Below are positions 52,902-61,439 of a stretch of 64,000 bases of DNA, in pieces (position 1 is the stretch's first letter; each line of letters opens with the position of its first letter). Source of the stretch: Photobacterium sanguinicancri. Its GTDB lineage: Bacteria > Pseudomonadota > Gammaproteobacteria > Enterobacterales > Vibrionaceae. Below the pieces are notes generated by a model that was not told the origin of the DNA, ran no database searches, and saw only the letters and a program-made list of their open reading frames with translations. Both the position numbers and the translations under genes were made by a program. The stretch is taken from NCBI RefSeq assembly GCF_024346675.1, contig NZ_AP024850.1, positions 3,100,001-3,164,000 on the forward strand. Direction: 5' to 3'.

Positions 52902-54581
52902 ATGCTTGCCAATATTAAGAAAACCAAGTTAGCACTTGCGGTAGTTGCCGCTGCTACAACAGTATTCACAGCGCCAATTGCCGCTGCAGCTGAACGTAGT
53001 GAACTAACTATGGTACCTAAGTTCTACCCTACATTTGTTCGTAACTTTAACCCTTACCTTCAAACTCAGTTAGATACAGTTCAAGACTTTATCTACGAGC
53101 CACTTGTGGTATTTAATGAGTTAAAAGGTAATCAGCCAGTCATGCGTTTGGCGAAAGACTACTACATGTCTGACGACCTAATGAAAGTGACATTTGAAAT
53201 TCGCGATGGTGTTAAGTGGTCTGATGGTAAAGCGTTTACTGCACAGGATGTAGCCTTTACATTCAACATGCTAAAAGAGCACCCAGAGCTTGACCGTACG
53301 GGTATCAACAAGCGCCTAAAAGGCGTGAAAGTGTCTGGCGATAAAGTAACGTTTGAACTAACGGAAGCAAACTCAAACGTACCTTACCTAATTTCTAAAG
53401 TTTCAGTTGTTGCGAAGCATATTTGGGACAAAATTGAAGATCCAACACGCTTTACCAACACCAACCCTGTAGGTACTGGTCCATTTACAGAAATCGAGAC
53501 ATTCACACCACAGCTTTACACCCAATGTCGTAACCCTAACTACTGGGATAATGGCAACCTTGACGTTGATTGTCTTCGCCTACCACAAGTTGCAGGTAAT
53601 GATCAGTTCCTAGGTCAGGTTCTAAGTGGCCAATTTGACTGGACTTACTCTTTCATTCCAGATGTAGATAGCACATACGCAGCAGCTAGCCCGAACAATA
53701 AATACTGGTACCCAGCAGGTGGTAGCCAAGCATTTATGTTCAACTACAAATCGCCAAATGCAGGTAACTCAGAAGCAATTAACAACGTTGATTTCCGTCG
53801 TGCATTCTCTATGGCTATCGACCGTGAGACTATTATCGATATCGCATTCTACGGCGGCGGTGTTGTGAATGATTACGCATCAGGTCTTGGCCAAGCATTT
53901 GCTTCATGGTCTGATAATGCGGTTTACAACAAGTACAAGCCATACATGACGTACAACGTCAATAATGCGAAAGCACTACTGAAAAAAGCTGGCTTCAAAG
54001 ATCGTAACGGCGATGGTTTCGTTGAAACACCATCAGGTAAGAGCCTTGAGCTTGTTATCCAATCACCAAACGGTTGGACTGACTTCAACAACACAGTACA
54101 GCTAAGTGTTGAAATGCTAGAAGAAGTCGGTATCAAAGCGAAAGCAAGCACACCAGACTTCTCTGTATACAACCAAACCATGCTAGATGCTAAGTTTGAT
54201 GTGGCTTACACCAACTACTTCCACGGTGCGGATCCATACACTTACTGGGATAGTGCTTACCACTCACGCTTCCAAGCAAACGAAGGTATGCCTCGCTTCG
54301 CACTTCACTACTGGAAGAGCGCAGAGCTAGACAAACTGCTTGATGGCTTCTACAAAACAGCAGACCGTGATGAGCAAGTTCAGATCGCACATAAGATCCA
54401 GAAAATCATCGCAGAAAACCAAGTTACCGTTCCTGTAATGTCTGGTGCGTACACTTCTCAATACAACACCTCTCGCTTTACGGGTTGGTGGAACGAGAAA
54501 AATCCGAAAGGCCGTCCAATGCCAATCACCAATACGCAAGAACGTCTGCTACAAGTACTTGATCTAAAACCTAAAGCATAA
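52902..54581 (+). CDS. Chitooligosaccharide-binding periplasmic protein
   Basis: 559 residues, with a clear signal peptide (LALAVVAAATTVFTAPIAAAA, cleavage near residue 29). SBP_bac_5 (DppA/OppA-like) fold: FYPTFVRNFNPYL, GVKWSDGKAFTAQDVAFTFNML, NPVGTGPF and FRRAFSMAIDRETI. In the vibrio chitin locus the protein at this position (CBP) binds (GlcNAc)n and also holds ChiS inactive when free of ligand. First gene of the operon. The long leader and the hairpin after it suggest it is made in excess of the membrane parts. Confidence 0.92.
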   Translation: MLANIKKTKLALAVVAAATTVFTAPIAAAAERSELTMVPKFYPTFVRNFNPYLQTQLDTVQDFIYEPLVVFNELKGNQPVMRLAKDYYMSDDLMKVTFEIRDGVKWSDGKAFTAQDVAFTFNMLKEHPELDRTGINKRLKGVKVSGDKVTFELTEANSNVPYLISKVSVVAKHIWDKIEDPTRFTNTNPVGTGPFTEIETFTPQLYTQCRNPNYWDNGNLDVDCLRLPQVAGNDQFLGQVLSGQFDWTYSFIPDVDSTYAAASPNNKYWYPAGGSQAFMFNYKSPNAGNSEAINNVDFRRAFSMAIDRETIIDIAFYGGGVVNDYASGLGQAFASWSDNAVYNKYKPYMTYNVNNAKALLKKAGFKDRNGDGFVETPSGKSLELVIQSPNGWTDFNNTVQLSVEMLEEVGIKAKASTPDFSVYNQTMLDAKFDVAYTNYFHGADPYTYWDSAYHSRFQANEGMPRFALHYWKSAELDKLLDGFYKTADRDEQVQIAHKIQKIIAENQVTVPVMSGAYTSQYNTSRFTGWWNEKNPKGRPMPITNTQERLLQVLDLKPKA

Positions 54582-54597
54582 TTTAGGTAACTAACTT

Positions 54598-54620
54598 GCG
54601 GTGTGCACCTTGCACACCGC
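54598..54620 (+). other. Intercistronic hairpin after binding-protein gene
   Basis: Perfect 10-bp GC-rich stem gcggtgtgca-cct-tgcacaccgc with a 3-base loop, 16 bp past the stop codon and followed by ctctccccca, with no T tract. It is unlikely to be an efficient terminator. It more likely blocks 3' exonucleases and so raises the amount of binding-protein mRNA over the permease part. Confidence 0.75.
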
Positions 54621-54721
54621 CTCTCCCCCACTCTTTTTAAAGTTATGGCGCTTTGCGTCAGGGGGATTTCTGTCCTGAATCTAGCACAGGGATTAACTGC
54701 TGGATGATTAAGGTGTGAGTT

Positions 54722-55708
54722 ATGGGATTCTTTATACGTCGGTTATCGTTTTATTTGATAGCGCTTTTATTTGCAATAACACTGAATTTTATTTTGCCGC
54801 GAGCAATGCCAGGTGACCCAGTGACAATGATGTTTGCGAATGCATCAGTCCAAGTAACACCAGAACGCATTGCGGCAATGAAAGAACTACTGGGCTTTGT
54901 TGATGGCCCTATTTACCAACAATACTTTATTTACCTACAAGGTATTTTTGCTTGGGACTTGGGTATTTCTATCCAAACCTTCCCGCAAACAGTAAACGAA
55001 GTAATGGCAGGCGCTGTTGGTTGGTCACTATTCCTAGCTGGTACCGCGGTTATCTTGGCTTTCTGCCTTGGTTCGGTATTGGGTATTTACGCGGCATGGA
55101 AACGCGGCAGTAAATATGATGCCTTCATATCACCAGGCATGATGGTTGTTCAAGCCGTCCCGCCGGTTGTTGTCGCCATGCTGGTACTTTACACCTTTGC
55201 CATCGGCACTAAATGGTTCCCGTCTACCTACGCATACACAGCAGGTACAGTACCTGATTGGACAAGCTGGGCATTCATTAAAGATGTGGCTTACCACGCT
55301 GTACTTCCTTTGTTCTGCGCCACCATCATTCAAATTGGCGGCTTCTTGATCAACATGCGTAACAACATGATCAACTTACTGAACGAAGATTACATCACCA
55401 TGGCTAAAGGTAAGGGCCTAAGTGAACGCCGAGTGGTATTCAACTACGCAGCACGTAACGCCATGCTACCAAGTGTCACCGCGCTATCCATGGCACTAGG
55501 GATGGCCATTGGTGGTCAGCTAATTATTGAGATGATTTTTAACTACCCGGGCTTAGGTACCGTACTACTGAACGCTATCAAAGCACGTGACTACCAAGTA
55601 CTTCAAGGTCAGCTGCTTATTATGACGCTGTTCATGCTGTTCTTTAATTTCATGGCCGACATCCTCATCGTGGCACTTGACCCTCGTCTACGTAAAGGCG
55701 GTAAATAA
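54722..55708 (+). CDS. Chitooligosaccharide ABC transporter permease 1
   Basis: 328 residues, DppB/OppB-type. N-terminal MGFFIRRLSFYLIALLFAITLNFILPRAMPGDP is the family start, followed by about five further membrane segments. The EAA loop (NEDYITMAKGKGLSERRVVFNYAARNAMLPSV) contacts the ATPases. It imports chitin oligosaccharides bound by the preceding protein. It starts 140 bp after that gene and is 2 bp from the second permease. Confidence 0.93.
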   Translation: MGFFIRRLSFYLIALLFAITLNFILPRAMPGDPVTMMFANASVQVTPERIAAMKELLGFVDGPIYQQYFIYLQGIFAWDLGISIQTFPQTVNEVMAGAVGWSLFLAGTAVILAFCLGSVLGIYAAWKRGSKYDAFISPGMMVVQAVPPVVVAMLVLYTFAIGTKWFPSTYAYTAGTVPDWTSWAFIKDVAYHAVLPLFCATIIQIGGFLINMRNNMINLLNEDYITMAKGKGLSERRVVFNYAARNAMLPSVTALSMALGMAIGGQLIIEMIFNYPGLGTVLLNAIKARDYQVLQGQLLIMTLFMLFFNFMADILIVALDPRLRKGGK

Positions 55709-55710
55709 TT

Positions 55711-56736
55711 ATGAAAGGTTTAATTAAACTACTCTCAAGTAATCCAAAAGCGCTTTTTGGTTTATCGATTATCCTAGTTTTTCTCTTTGGTTCGATTTTT
55801 GCTCCGCTCATTACCGAGCATGCACCAAACAAAAGAACAGGTAACCCACACGAATACCCAGCTTTCGTCGTAAAAGCGGCACAAAACAACCCTGATGGCT
55901 GGGTAGCGACCAACCTTGCTGACAGTAAGCGTACATTACGCATGTCAAAAGATGCTGACCATGTACTAGGCACCACCCGTATGGGCCGTGATATTTGGTC
56001 GCAAGTAGTTTATGGCGCACGCACCTCACTGGCTGTAGGTTTTGGTGCCGGCATCATGGTGTGTTTCCTTGCAACCATTATTGGTGTATCCGCAGGTTAC
56101 TTTGGCGGGCGGGTCGATGACATACTTTCTGCCGCCATGAACATCATGCTGGTTATACCGCAAATGCCATTACTGTTCGTTATTGCCGCCTTCATTGGTG
56201 AAGCAGGGCCGACCACTATTGCACTGGTTATCGGGATAACCTCCTGGGCGTGGGGTGCGAGGGTTGTTAGAGCACAAACCCTGTCAATTCGAGAAAAAGA
56301 GTTCATCAAAGCAGCTGAAGTACTCGGTGAGTCACCAGCACGTATTATCTTTGTAGAAATCCTACCTAACCTGATTTCTATCGTCGGTGCTAGCTTCATT
56401 GGTTCCGTTATGCTCGCCATCATGACCGAAGCAACCTTGTCATTCCTTGGCTTAGGTAACCCAAGCACCATTAGCTGGGGCATCATGCTGTACAACGTAC
56501 AAACCTCATCATCAATGCTAGTTGGCGCATGGTGGGAATTGTTAGTCCCTTGTCTGGCTCTGACGTTCATTGCCGTAGGCCTTGCTCTACTTAACTTCGC
56601 CGTTGATGAAATTGCCAACCCGCAACTTCGTTCACACAAAGGCATGCGTCGCTGGAAAAATCTCGCGAATAAAAAAGACAAAGCGCCAGCAATGACTGAA
56701 GCACCTCAACCCGCTCTTCAAGGAGGCGATAAATAA
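55711..56736 (+). CDS. Chitooligosaccharide ABC transporter permease 2
   Basis: 341 residues, DppC/OppC-type. N-terminal membrane segment (FGLSIILVFLFGSIFAPLI), a periplasmic stretch containing DHVLGTTRMGRDIWSQVVYGARTSLAVG, then the EAA motif (KEFIKAAEVLGESPARIIFVEILPN) and further helices. Forms a heterodimer with permease 1. Its stop overlaps the next ATG by one base (taATG). Confidence 0.93.
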   Translation: MKGLIKLLSSNPKALFGLSIILVFLFGSIFAPLITEHAPNKRTGNPHEYPAFVVKAAQNNPDGWVATNLADSKRTLRMSKDADHVLGTTRMGRDIWSQVVYGARTSLAVGFGAGIMVCFLATIIGVSAGYFGGRVDDILSAAMNIMLVIPQMPLLFVIAAFIGEAGPTTIALVIGITSWAWGARVVRAQTLSIREKEFIKAAEVLGESPARIIFVEILPNLISIVGASFIGSVMLAIMTEATLSFLGLGNPSTISWGIMLYNVQTSSSMLVGAWWELLVPCLALTFIAVGLALLNFAVDEIANPQLRSHKGMRRWKNLANKKDKAPAMTEAPQPALQGGDK

Positions 56737-57707
56737 TGACTAATCCACAAATCTCCATCCGCAACCTCTGCGTGGATTACATTACTGATGCTGGTGATGT
56801 CCGCGCCGTGAATAACGTAAGTTTCGATATCGGTAAAGGCGAAGTGTTTGGTTTGGCTGGTGAATCTGGCTGCGGTAAATCAACCGTTGCGATGGCCTTA
56901 ATGCGCCTACATAAGCCGCCTGCATTCATCACTGGTGGAGAAGTGCTATTTGATGGGCAAGGTGACATTCTCAAGCTCAGTGAAGCCGATATGACGGCAT
57001 TCCGCTGGAGCCAAATGTCGATGGTATTCCAAAGTGCAATGAATGCACTCAACCCTGTACTCACCATGGAAGATCAGTTCTGCGATGTGCTCATGCGCCA
57101 CACTAACATGAGCCGCAAAGATGCTATTCGCCGTGCACAGGGGTTATTAGAAATCGTAGATATTCACCCTAATCGTTTACGTGATTACCCTCACCAGTTT
57201 TCTGGTGGTATGCGTCAGCGTTTGGTTATCGCTATCGCTCTCGCGTTAAACCCGAAAATGATCATCATGGATGAGCCAACCACGGCGCTTGATGTGGTGG
57301 TACAACGTGAAATTCTTCAAAAGATCTATGCGCTAAAAGAGGAGTTTGGCTTCTCTATCTTGTTCATTACCCATGACTTGTCGCTCATGGTCGAGTTCTC
57401 AGATCGCATTGGCATTATGTATTCCGGTGAGTTAGTCGAAGTTGCGCCATCAAAAGAGATCTTGGAAAAACCGTTCCACCCATACACGGAAGGGTTAGGA
57501 AGTTCATTTCCACCACTTACTGGGCCTAAAACGCGATTAACGGGTATTCCTGGTAATCCGTTGAACCTGTTAGAAGTTCCACAAGGCTGCCGCTTCCAAG
57601 CGCGTTGCACCAAAGTCCATGGCGCGTGTTCTAGTATCCCTACTCAACTTCGTCAACTAGAACCTAATCGCTTTTCAAACTGCCACCTTTTCAATAAAAG
57701 CAGTTAA
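56736..57707 (+). CDS. Chitooligosaccharide ABC transporter ATPase 1
   Basis: 323 residues, DppD/OppD-type. Walker A GESGCGKS (about residues 45-52), Q-loop MVFQSAMNALNP, signature FSGGMRQR, Walker B IIMDEPTTALD and H-loop FITHD. The C-terminal oligopeptide-transporter extension has a Cys pair in GCRFQARCTKVHGAC. Couples ATP hydrolysis to oligosaccharide import, with ATPase 2. Confidence 0.95.
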   Translation: MTNPQISIRNLCVDYITDAGDVRAVNNVSFDIGKGEVFGLAGESGCGKSTVAMALMRLHKPPAFITGGEVLFDGQGDILKLSEADMTAFRWSQMSMVFQSAMNALNPVLTMEDQFCDVLMRHTNMSRKDAIRRAQGLLEIVDIHPNRLRDYPHQFSGGMRQRLVIAIALALNPKMIIMDEPTTALDVVVQREILQKIYALKEEFGFSILFITHDLSLMVEFSDRIGIMYSGELVEVAPSKEILEKPFHPYTEGLGSSFPPLTGPKTRLTGIPGNPLNLLEVPQGCRFQARCTKVHGACSSIPTQLRQLEPNRFSNCHLFNKSS

Positions 57708-57730
57708 TAAAAAGAATTAAGTAAGGAAAC

Positions 57731-58729
57731 ATGATGAGCAAGCCAACAGGATCACCAATTATTGAAGGGAAAAATCTAGTTAAAGATTTTCCCGTCAGCA
57801 GTAACTCCTTAAAGAAATCAATGATGCGAGCCATCAATGATGTCTCATTCAAAATGTACAAAAGCCGTGGTCTATCAGTGGTAGGCGAATCAGGTTCGGG
57901 CAAATCAACAACGGCGAAAATGATTGCCAAAATGTACGCCCCAACGTCTGGCCACATTGAATACTTTGGTCGAGATATTGCCGACATTAACAGCCAAAAA
58001 GACTTAATGCAGTACCGCCAAGGTGTGCAGATGGTATGGCAGGACCCCTTTGGTTCATTAAACCCAACCCATACCATTTTTCACCATATCGCTCGCCCTT
58101 TACTGATCCATAATAAAGTCAGTAAAAACAACAAAAAAGAGCTAGAAGAGCACGTCTACAGCTTGCTGGAACAAGTGGGGCTGATCCCACCCAAAGAGAC
58201 TGCTGAAAAGTACCCACACCAACTATCGGGTGGCCAACGTCAGCGTGTCAATCTTGCACGTAACATCGCGGTTGGTGCAGAGGTAGTACTGGCTGATGAG
58301 CCAACATCCATGCTCGACGTTTCTATCCGTGCCGGTGTGCTTAACCTAATGGAAGAGATGAAATTCGAACGTGAAATGGCGTTACTTTACATCACGCATG
58401 ATATCGCTACGGCGCGCTACATTGCCGAAGATCTTGCCGTCATGTACGTCGGCCATATGGTTGAGTGGGGGGATACGGAAGAGATCATCCACGATCCACA
58501 ACACCCATACACTCAATTATTAGTCTCTGCCGTACCCGATCCAAGTAAATCCATTCATGAAAAACTGAAAGGCAATAAAGGTGAGATTCCATTGTGGACG
58601 CCTGAAAGCTTGGGTTGCCCATTTGCTGGCCGTTGTACGCATGTCACCGAACAATGCCGCGACAAACTGCCAGGTATCACCCAGTTGTCTGATAATCACT
58701 TTGTTCGTTGTTACTTATACGAAAACTAA
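57731..58729 (+). CDS. Chitooligosaccharide ABC transporter ATPase 2
   Basis: 332 residues, DppF/OppF-type. Walker A GESGSGKST, Q-loop MVWQDPFGSLNP, signature LSGGQRQR, Walker B VLADEPTSMLD, H-loop YITHD. C-terminal Cys motif GCPFAGRCTHVTEQC. Two adjacent ATGs (57731 and 57734) follow the ribosome binding site taagga; either may be used. Confidence 0.95.
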   Translation: MMSKPTGSPIIEGKNLVKDFPVSSNSLKKSMMRAINDVSFKMYKSRGLSVVGESGSGKSTTAKMIAKMYAPTSGHIEYFGRDIADINSQKDLMQYRQGVQMVWQDPFGSLNPTHTIFHHIARPLLIHNKVSKNNKKELEEHVYSLLEQVGLIPPKETAEKYPHQLSGGQRQRVNLARNIAVGAEVVLADEPTSMLDVSIRAGVLNLMEEMKFEREMALLYITHDIATARYIAEDLAVMYVGHMVEWGDTEEIIHDPQHPYTQLLVSAVPDPSKSIHEKLKGNKGEIPLWTPESLGCPFAGRCTHVTEQCRDKLPGITQLSDNHFVRCYLYEN

Positions 58730-58774
58730 TCGCCGAAAGCGAAACACTAAAACAGTAGAAACACTTTAGTTATC

Positions 58775-58799
58775 TGACCGCTTTCTGTGAAAGCGGTCA
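58775..58799 (+). other. Intercistronic hairpin before GH9 gene
   Basis: Perfect 11-bp stem tgaccgctttc-tgt-gaaagcggtca. Its foot abuts the ribosome binding site (agggagg) of the next gene and there is no T tract. It may mark an mRNA processing or stability boundary between transporter and enzyme genes, or tune initiation at the GH9 gene. Confidence 0.7.
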
Positions 58800-58810
58800 A
58801 GGGAGGAAAC

Positions 58811-60547
58811 ATGCAGCTGTTAATCAATCATCTAGGCTATGAGCGCATTGGCGTTAAACACGCACTTATTCAGACCCATACTGAATGTACGATTAGCCAT
58901 GCTCAATTAGTCTGCTGTACTGATGGCGAGTCCATTACACAGCTGCAAATTGACCATTGTGGCCAGGTTGATCAATGGCATACAGGTGATCTTTACCGCA
59001 TTGATTTCAGCCATATAGAGGCGGAAGGTGAATATTACTTAACGGTGGGTGATATGCGCACTGCTAATTTCCAAATTGCCGAAGGTCTTTTAATGAAGCG
59101 TACATTCAGTGACGTTATTCATTACTTCAAATCTCAACGTTGCAGTGGTCAATTTGATCTTGCCGATCACGCAGCTCCCTTGTTGAACAGCGATCAAACC
59201 GTCGATGTTCATGGTGGTTGGTACGATGCCTCAGGTGATGTCAGTAAATACCTCAGTCATCTTTCTTATGGTAACTACCTTAACCCTCAGCAAACACCGA
59301 TGATCGTGTGGAATATGGCGCACGCATACACCCAACTTGAAGATGAGCAAGATACCGCTGATTTTACCCGCGTTCGTTTATTAGAAGAGCTTGTTCATGG
59401 GGCTGACTTTTTATTGCGGATGCAATCTCCGCAAGGTTTTTTCTACATGACAGTCTTCGATAAATGGAGTAAATCAACACGCCAACGCGACATCTGCGCT
59501 TACACCTCACAAAGTGGTGACAAAACCGCAGATTACCAAGCAGGCTTTCGTCAAGGTGGCGGCGTCGCTATTGCAGCACTTGCTGCGACAGCCCACCTAT
59601 CACAGCAACATTCAATTAAACGGGTATCGCCAGATTACGCCATTTCAAGTCTCGATTATTTAGCGGCAGCGTGTAAAGGCTACTGGCACTTAAAAGAAAA
59701 TAACACCCAATATCTTGATGATGGTGAAGAAAATATCATTGATGAATACTGCGCCTTGTTAGCCAGTGTCGAATTATATAAAGCAACGGAACAAGCCGTA
59801 TTTCTCGATGAAGCACGTGACTGGGCAGCACGCCTGAGTATTCGTCAACATTCTGATAAGCAACAAACACATTACTGGTCAGCAACGAAAGACGGCTCAC
59901 GCCCTTTCTACCATGCTGCTGAAGCGGGATTACCCGCTATCGCTTTAATGCGCTACCTCAGTATTGAAAGTAAAACTGAACACTACCAACCGATTGCCAC
60001 CACGCTACAACAAGCATTGCAATTTGAAATGGCGATCACTCAAGAAGTGAACAACCCCTTTGGCTACCCTCGCCAATATACCAAGGCGGTAGATGGAGAA
60101 AAACAAAGTGCTTTTTTCATTCCACATAACAATGAAACAGGCTACTGGTGGCAAGGAGAAAATGCCCGTATTGCCTCGCTAGCGGCGATGGCTTTCATGG
60201 CACAAACCTATATTGAAGATCCTCACTTAGCTCGTCAGTTGAAAGATTATGGTCATCAATCCCTTAACTGGATTGTAGGACTAAACCCTTTTGATATGTC
60301 GATGATTGATGGCCATGGAAATAACAACCCAGATTACCTACCACACCTAGGTTTTTGTAACGCCAAAGGTGGTGTGTGTAATGGCATCACGTCTGGATTT
60401 ACCAACGAGCGTGATATCGCCTTTAATCCTGAAGCACAAAAAGATGACATGCTCCAAAATTGGCGCTGGGGTGAGCAATGGATCCCCCATGGGGCGTGGT
60501 ATTTACTGGCGATCACATTGCAATATAAGGAACGCTATCATGCATAA
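58811..60547 (+). CDS. GH9 exo-beta-D-glucosaminidase
   Basis: 578 residues from the ATG at 58811, with an excellent gggagg ribosome binding site. N-terminal Ig-like domain (about 1-100) and an (alpha/alpha)6 GH9 domain. Catalytic bases D139 and D143 in GGWYDASGDVSKYL and acid E555 in WGEQWIPHGAW are present. GH9 was long equated with endoglucanases, but the vibrio/Photobacterium chitin-locus member removes GlcN from chitosan-type oligosaccharides. No signal peptide, so it is cytoplasmic, acting on imported sugars. Its end overlaps the GlcN kinase gene by 8 bp, which fits GlcN as product. Confidence 0.92.
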   Translation: MQLLINHLGYERIGVKHALIQTHTECTISHAQLVCCTDGESITQLQIDHCGQVDQWHTGDLYRIDFSHIEAEGEYYLTVGDMRTANFQIAEGLLMKRTFSDVIHYFKSQRCSGQFDLADHAAPLLNSDQTVDVHGGWYDASGDVSKYLSHLSYGNYLNPQQTPMIVWNMAHAYTQLEDEQDTADFTRVRLLEELVHGADFLLRMQSPQGFFYMTVFDKWSKSTRQRDICAYTSQSGDKTADYQAGFRQGGGVAIAALAATAHLSQQHSIKRVSPDYAISSLDYLAAACKGYWHLKENNTQYLDDGEENIIDEYCALLASVELYKATEQAVFLDEARDWAARLSIRQHSDKQQTHYWSATKDGSRPFYHAAEAGLPAIALMRYLSIESKTEHYQPIATTLQQALQFEMAITQEVNNPFGYPRQYTKAVDGEKQSAFFIPHNNETGYWWQGENARIASLAAMAFMAQTYIEDPHLARQLKDYGHQSLNWIVGLNPFDMSMIDGHGNNNPDYLPHLGFCNAKGGVCNGITSGFTNERDIAFNPEAQKDDMLQNWRWGEQWIPHGAWYLLAITLQYKERYHA

Positions 60548-61439
60548 GTCCATTCGTTTTCTTGTCGGTATTGATGGTGGCGGTACGTCATGTCGCGCCC
60601 GTATTTGCGACCTTGATGGCACATTACTTGGTGAAGCCAAAACTGGCAGCGCGAATATTTTGCTGGGCGCAGATGTCGCACTGAGCGCCATTAATCAAGC
60701 CATCGCGCTTGCTGCTGAACAAGCAAATTTAACCGCTGATAATTATGCTGAAATGTCAGTGGGCTTAGCACTCGCTGGCGCTGAACAGAAAAGCGCATGG
60801 TATGCCTTTATGCAGCAATCCACCCCTTATGGCGCCGTAACACTCAATACAGATGCCTACGGTGCATGTTTAGGGGCGTGGGGCGGCAATGATGGTGCAA
60901 TCCTAATTGGTGGTACCGGGTCATGTGGTATTTTCATCAACAACGGCCAACAACACATTGTCGGTGGCCGTGAGTTCCCAATTTCGGACCAAGGCGGCGG
61001 TGCTGTCATGGGATTACGCCTTATTCAACAAGTATTGTTAAGTGTTGATGGCATCATCGAACCAACACCACTGACCCAGCATGTTCTTCAACACTTTAAC
61101 CATGATGTCGATGCTATCGTCGAATGGTCGAAAACCGCACGTCCATGCGACTATGGTCAGTTTTCACCACAAATATTTGCCCTTGCTAATGAAGGTGACA
61201 CCCTCGCGATAGAACTCTTACAGCAAACAGCACGAGATACAGAAATGTGGATGCGAGCATTGATCAAGCAAGGCGCTCACCACATCTGCTTGATGGGAAG
61301 CATTGCTGAACGTATTCACCCTTGGCTTACACCACCGATGCAACAACATATAGCGCAACCTCAAGGTGATGCTATGGATGGCGCGATTGCAATGGCACAT
61401 GCAGATCATAATCTTTACTCATTGGATGAGGAGGCATGA
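60540..61439 (+). CDS. gspK: Glucosamine kinase
   Basis: 299 residues from the ATG at 60540 (MHKSIRFLVGIDGGGTS), inside the end of the GH9 gene with its ribosome binding site (aagga). BadF/BadG/BcrA-type ASKHA ATPase fold: phosphate-1 loop GIDGGGTSCRARICD, phosphate-2 region LIGGTGSCGIF, and GREFPISDQGGGAVMG. It phosphorylates GlcN to GlcN-6-P. This fills the step after the GH9 glucosaminidase. Stop overlaps the GH20 start (ATGATGA). Confidence 0.92.
   Translation: MHKSIRFLVGIDGGGTSCRARICDLDGTLLGEAKTGSANILLGADVALSAINQAIALAAEQANLTADNYAEMSVGLALAGAEQKSAWYAFMQQSTPYGAVTLNTDAYGACLGAWGGNDGAILIGGTGSCGIFINNGQQHIVGGREFPISDQGGGAVMGLRLIQQVLLSVDGIIEPTPLTQHVLQHFNHDVDAIVEWSKTARPCDYGQFSPQIFALANEGDTLAIELLQQTARDTEMWMRALIKQGAHHICLMGSIAERIHPWLTPPMQQHIAQPQGDAMDGAIAMAHADHNLYSLDEEA

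Noticed and set aside
56097..56681. 194-codon minus-strand frame
   Set aside because: Antisense shadow of the second permease gene.
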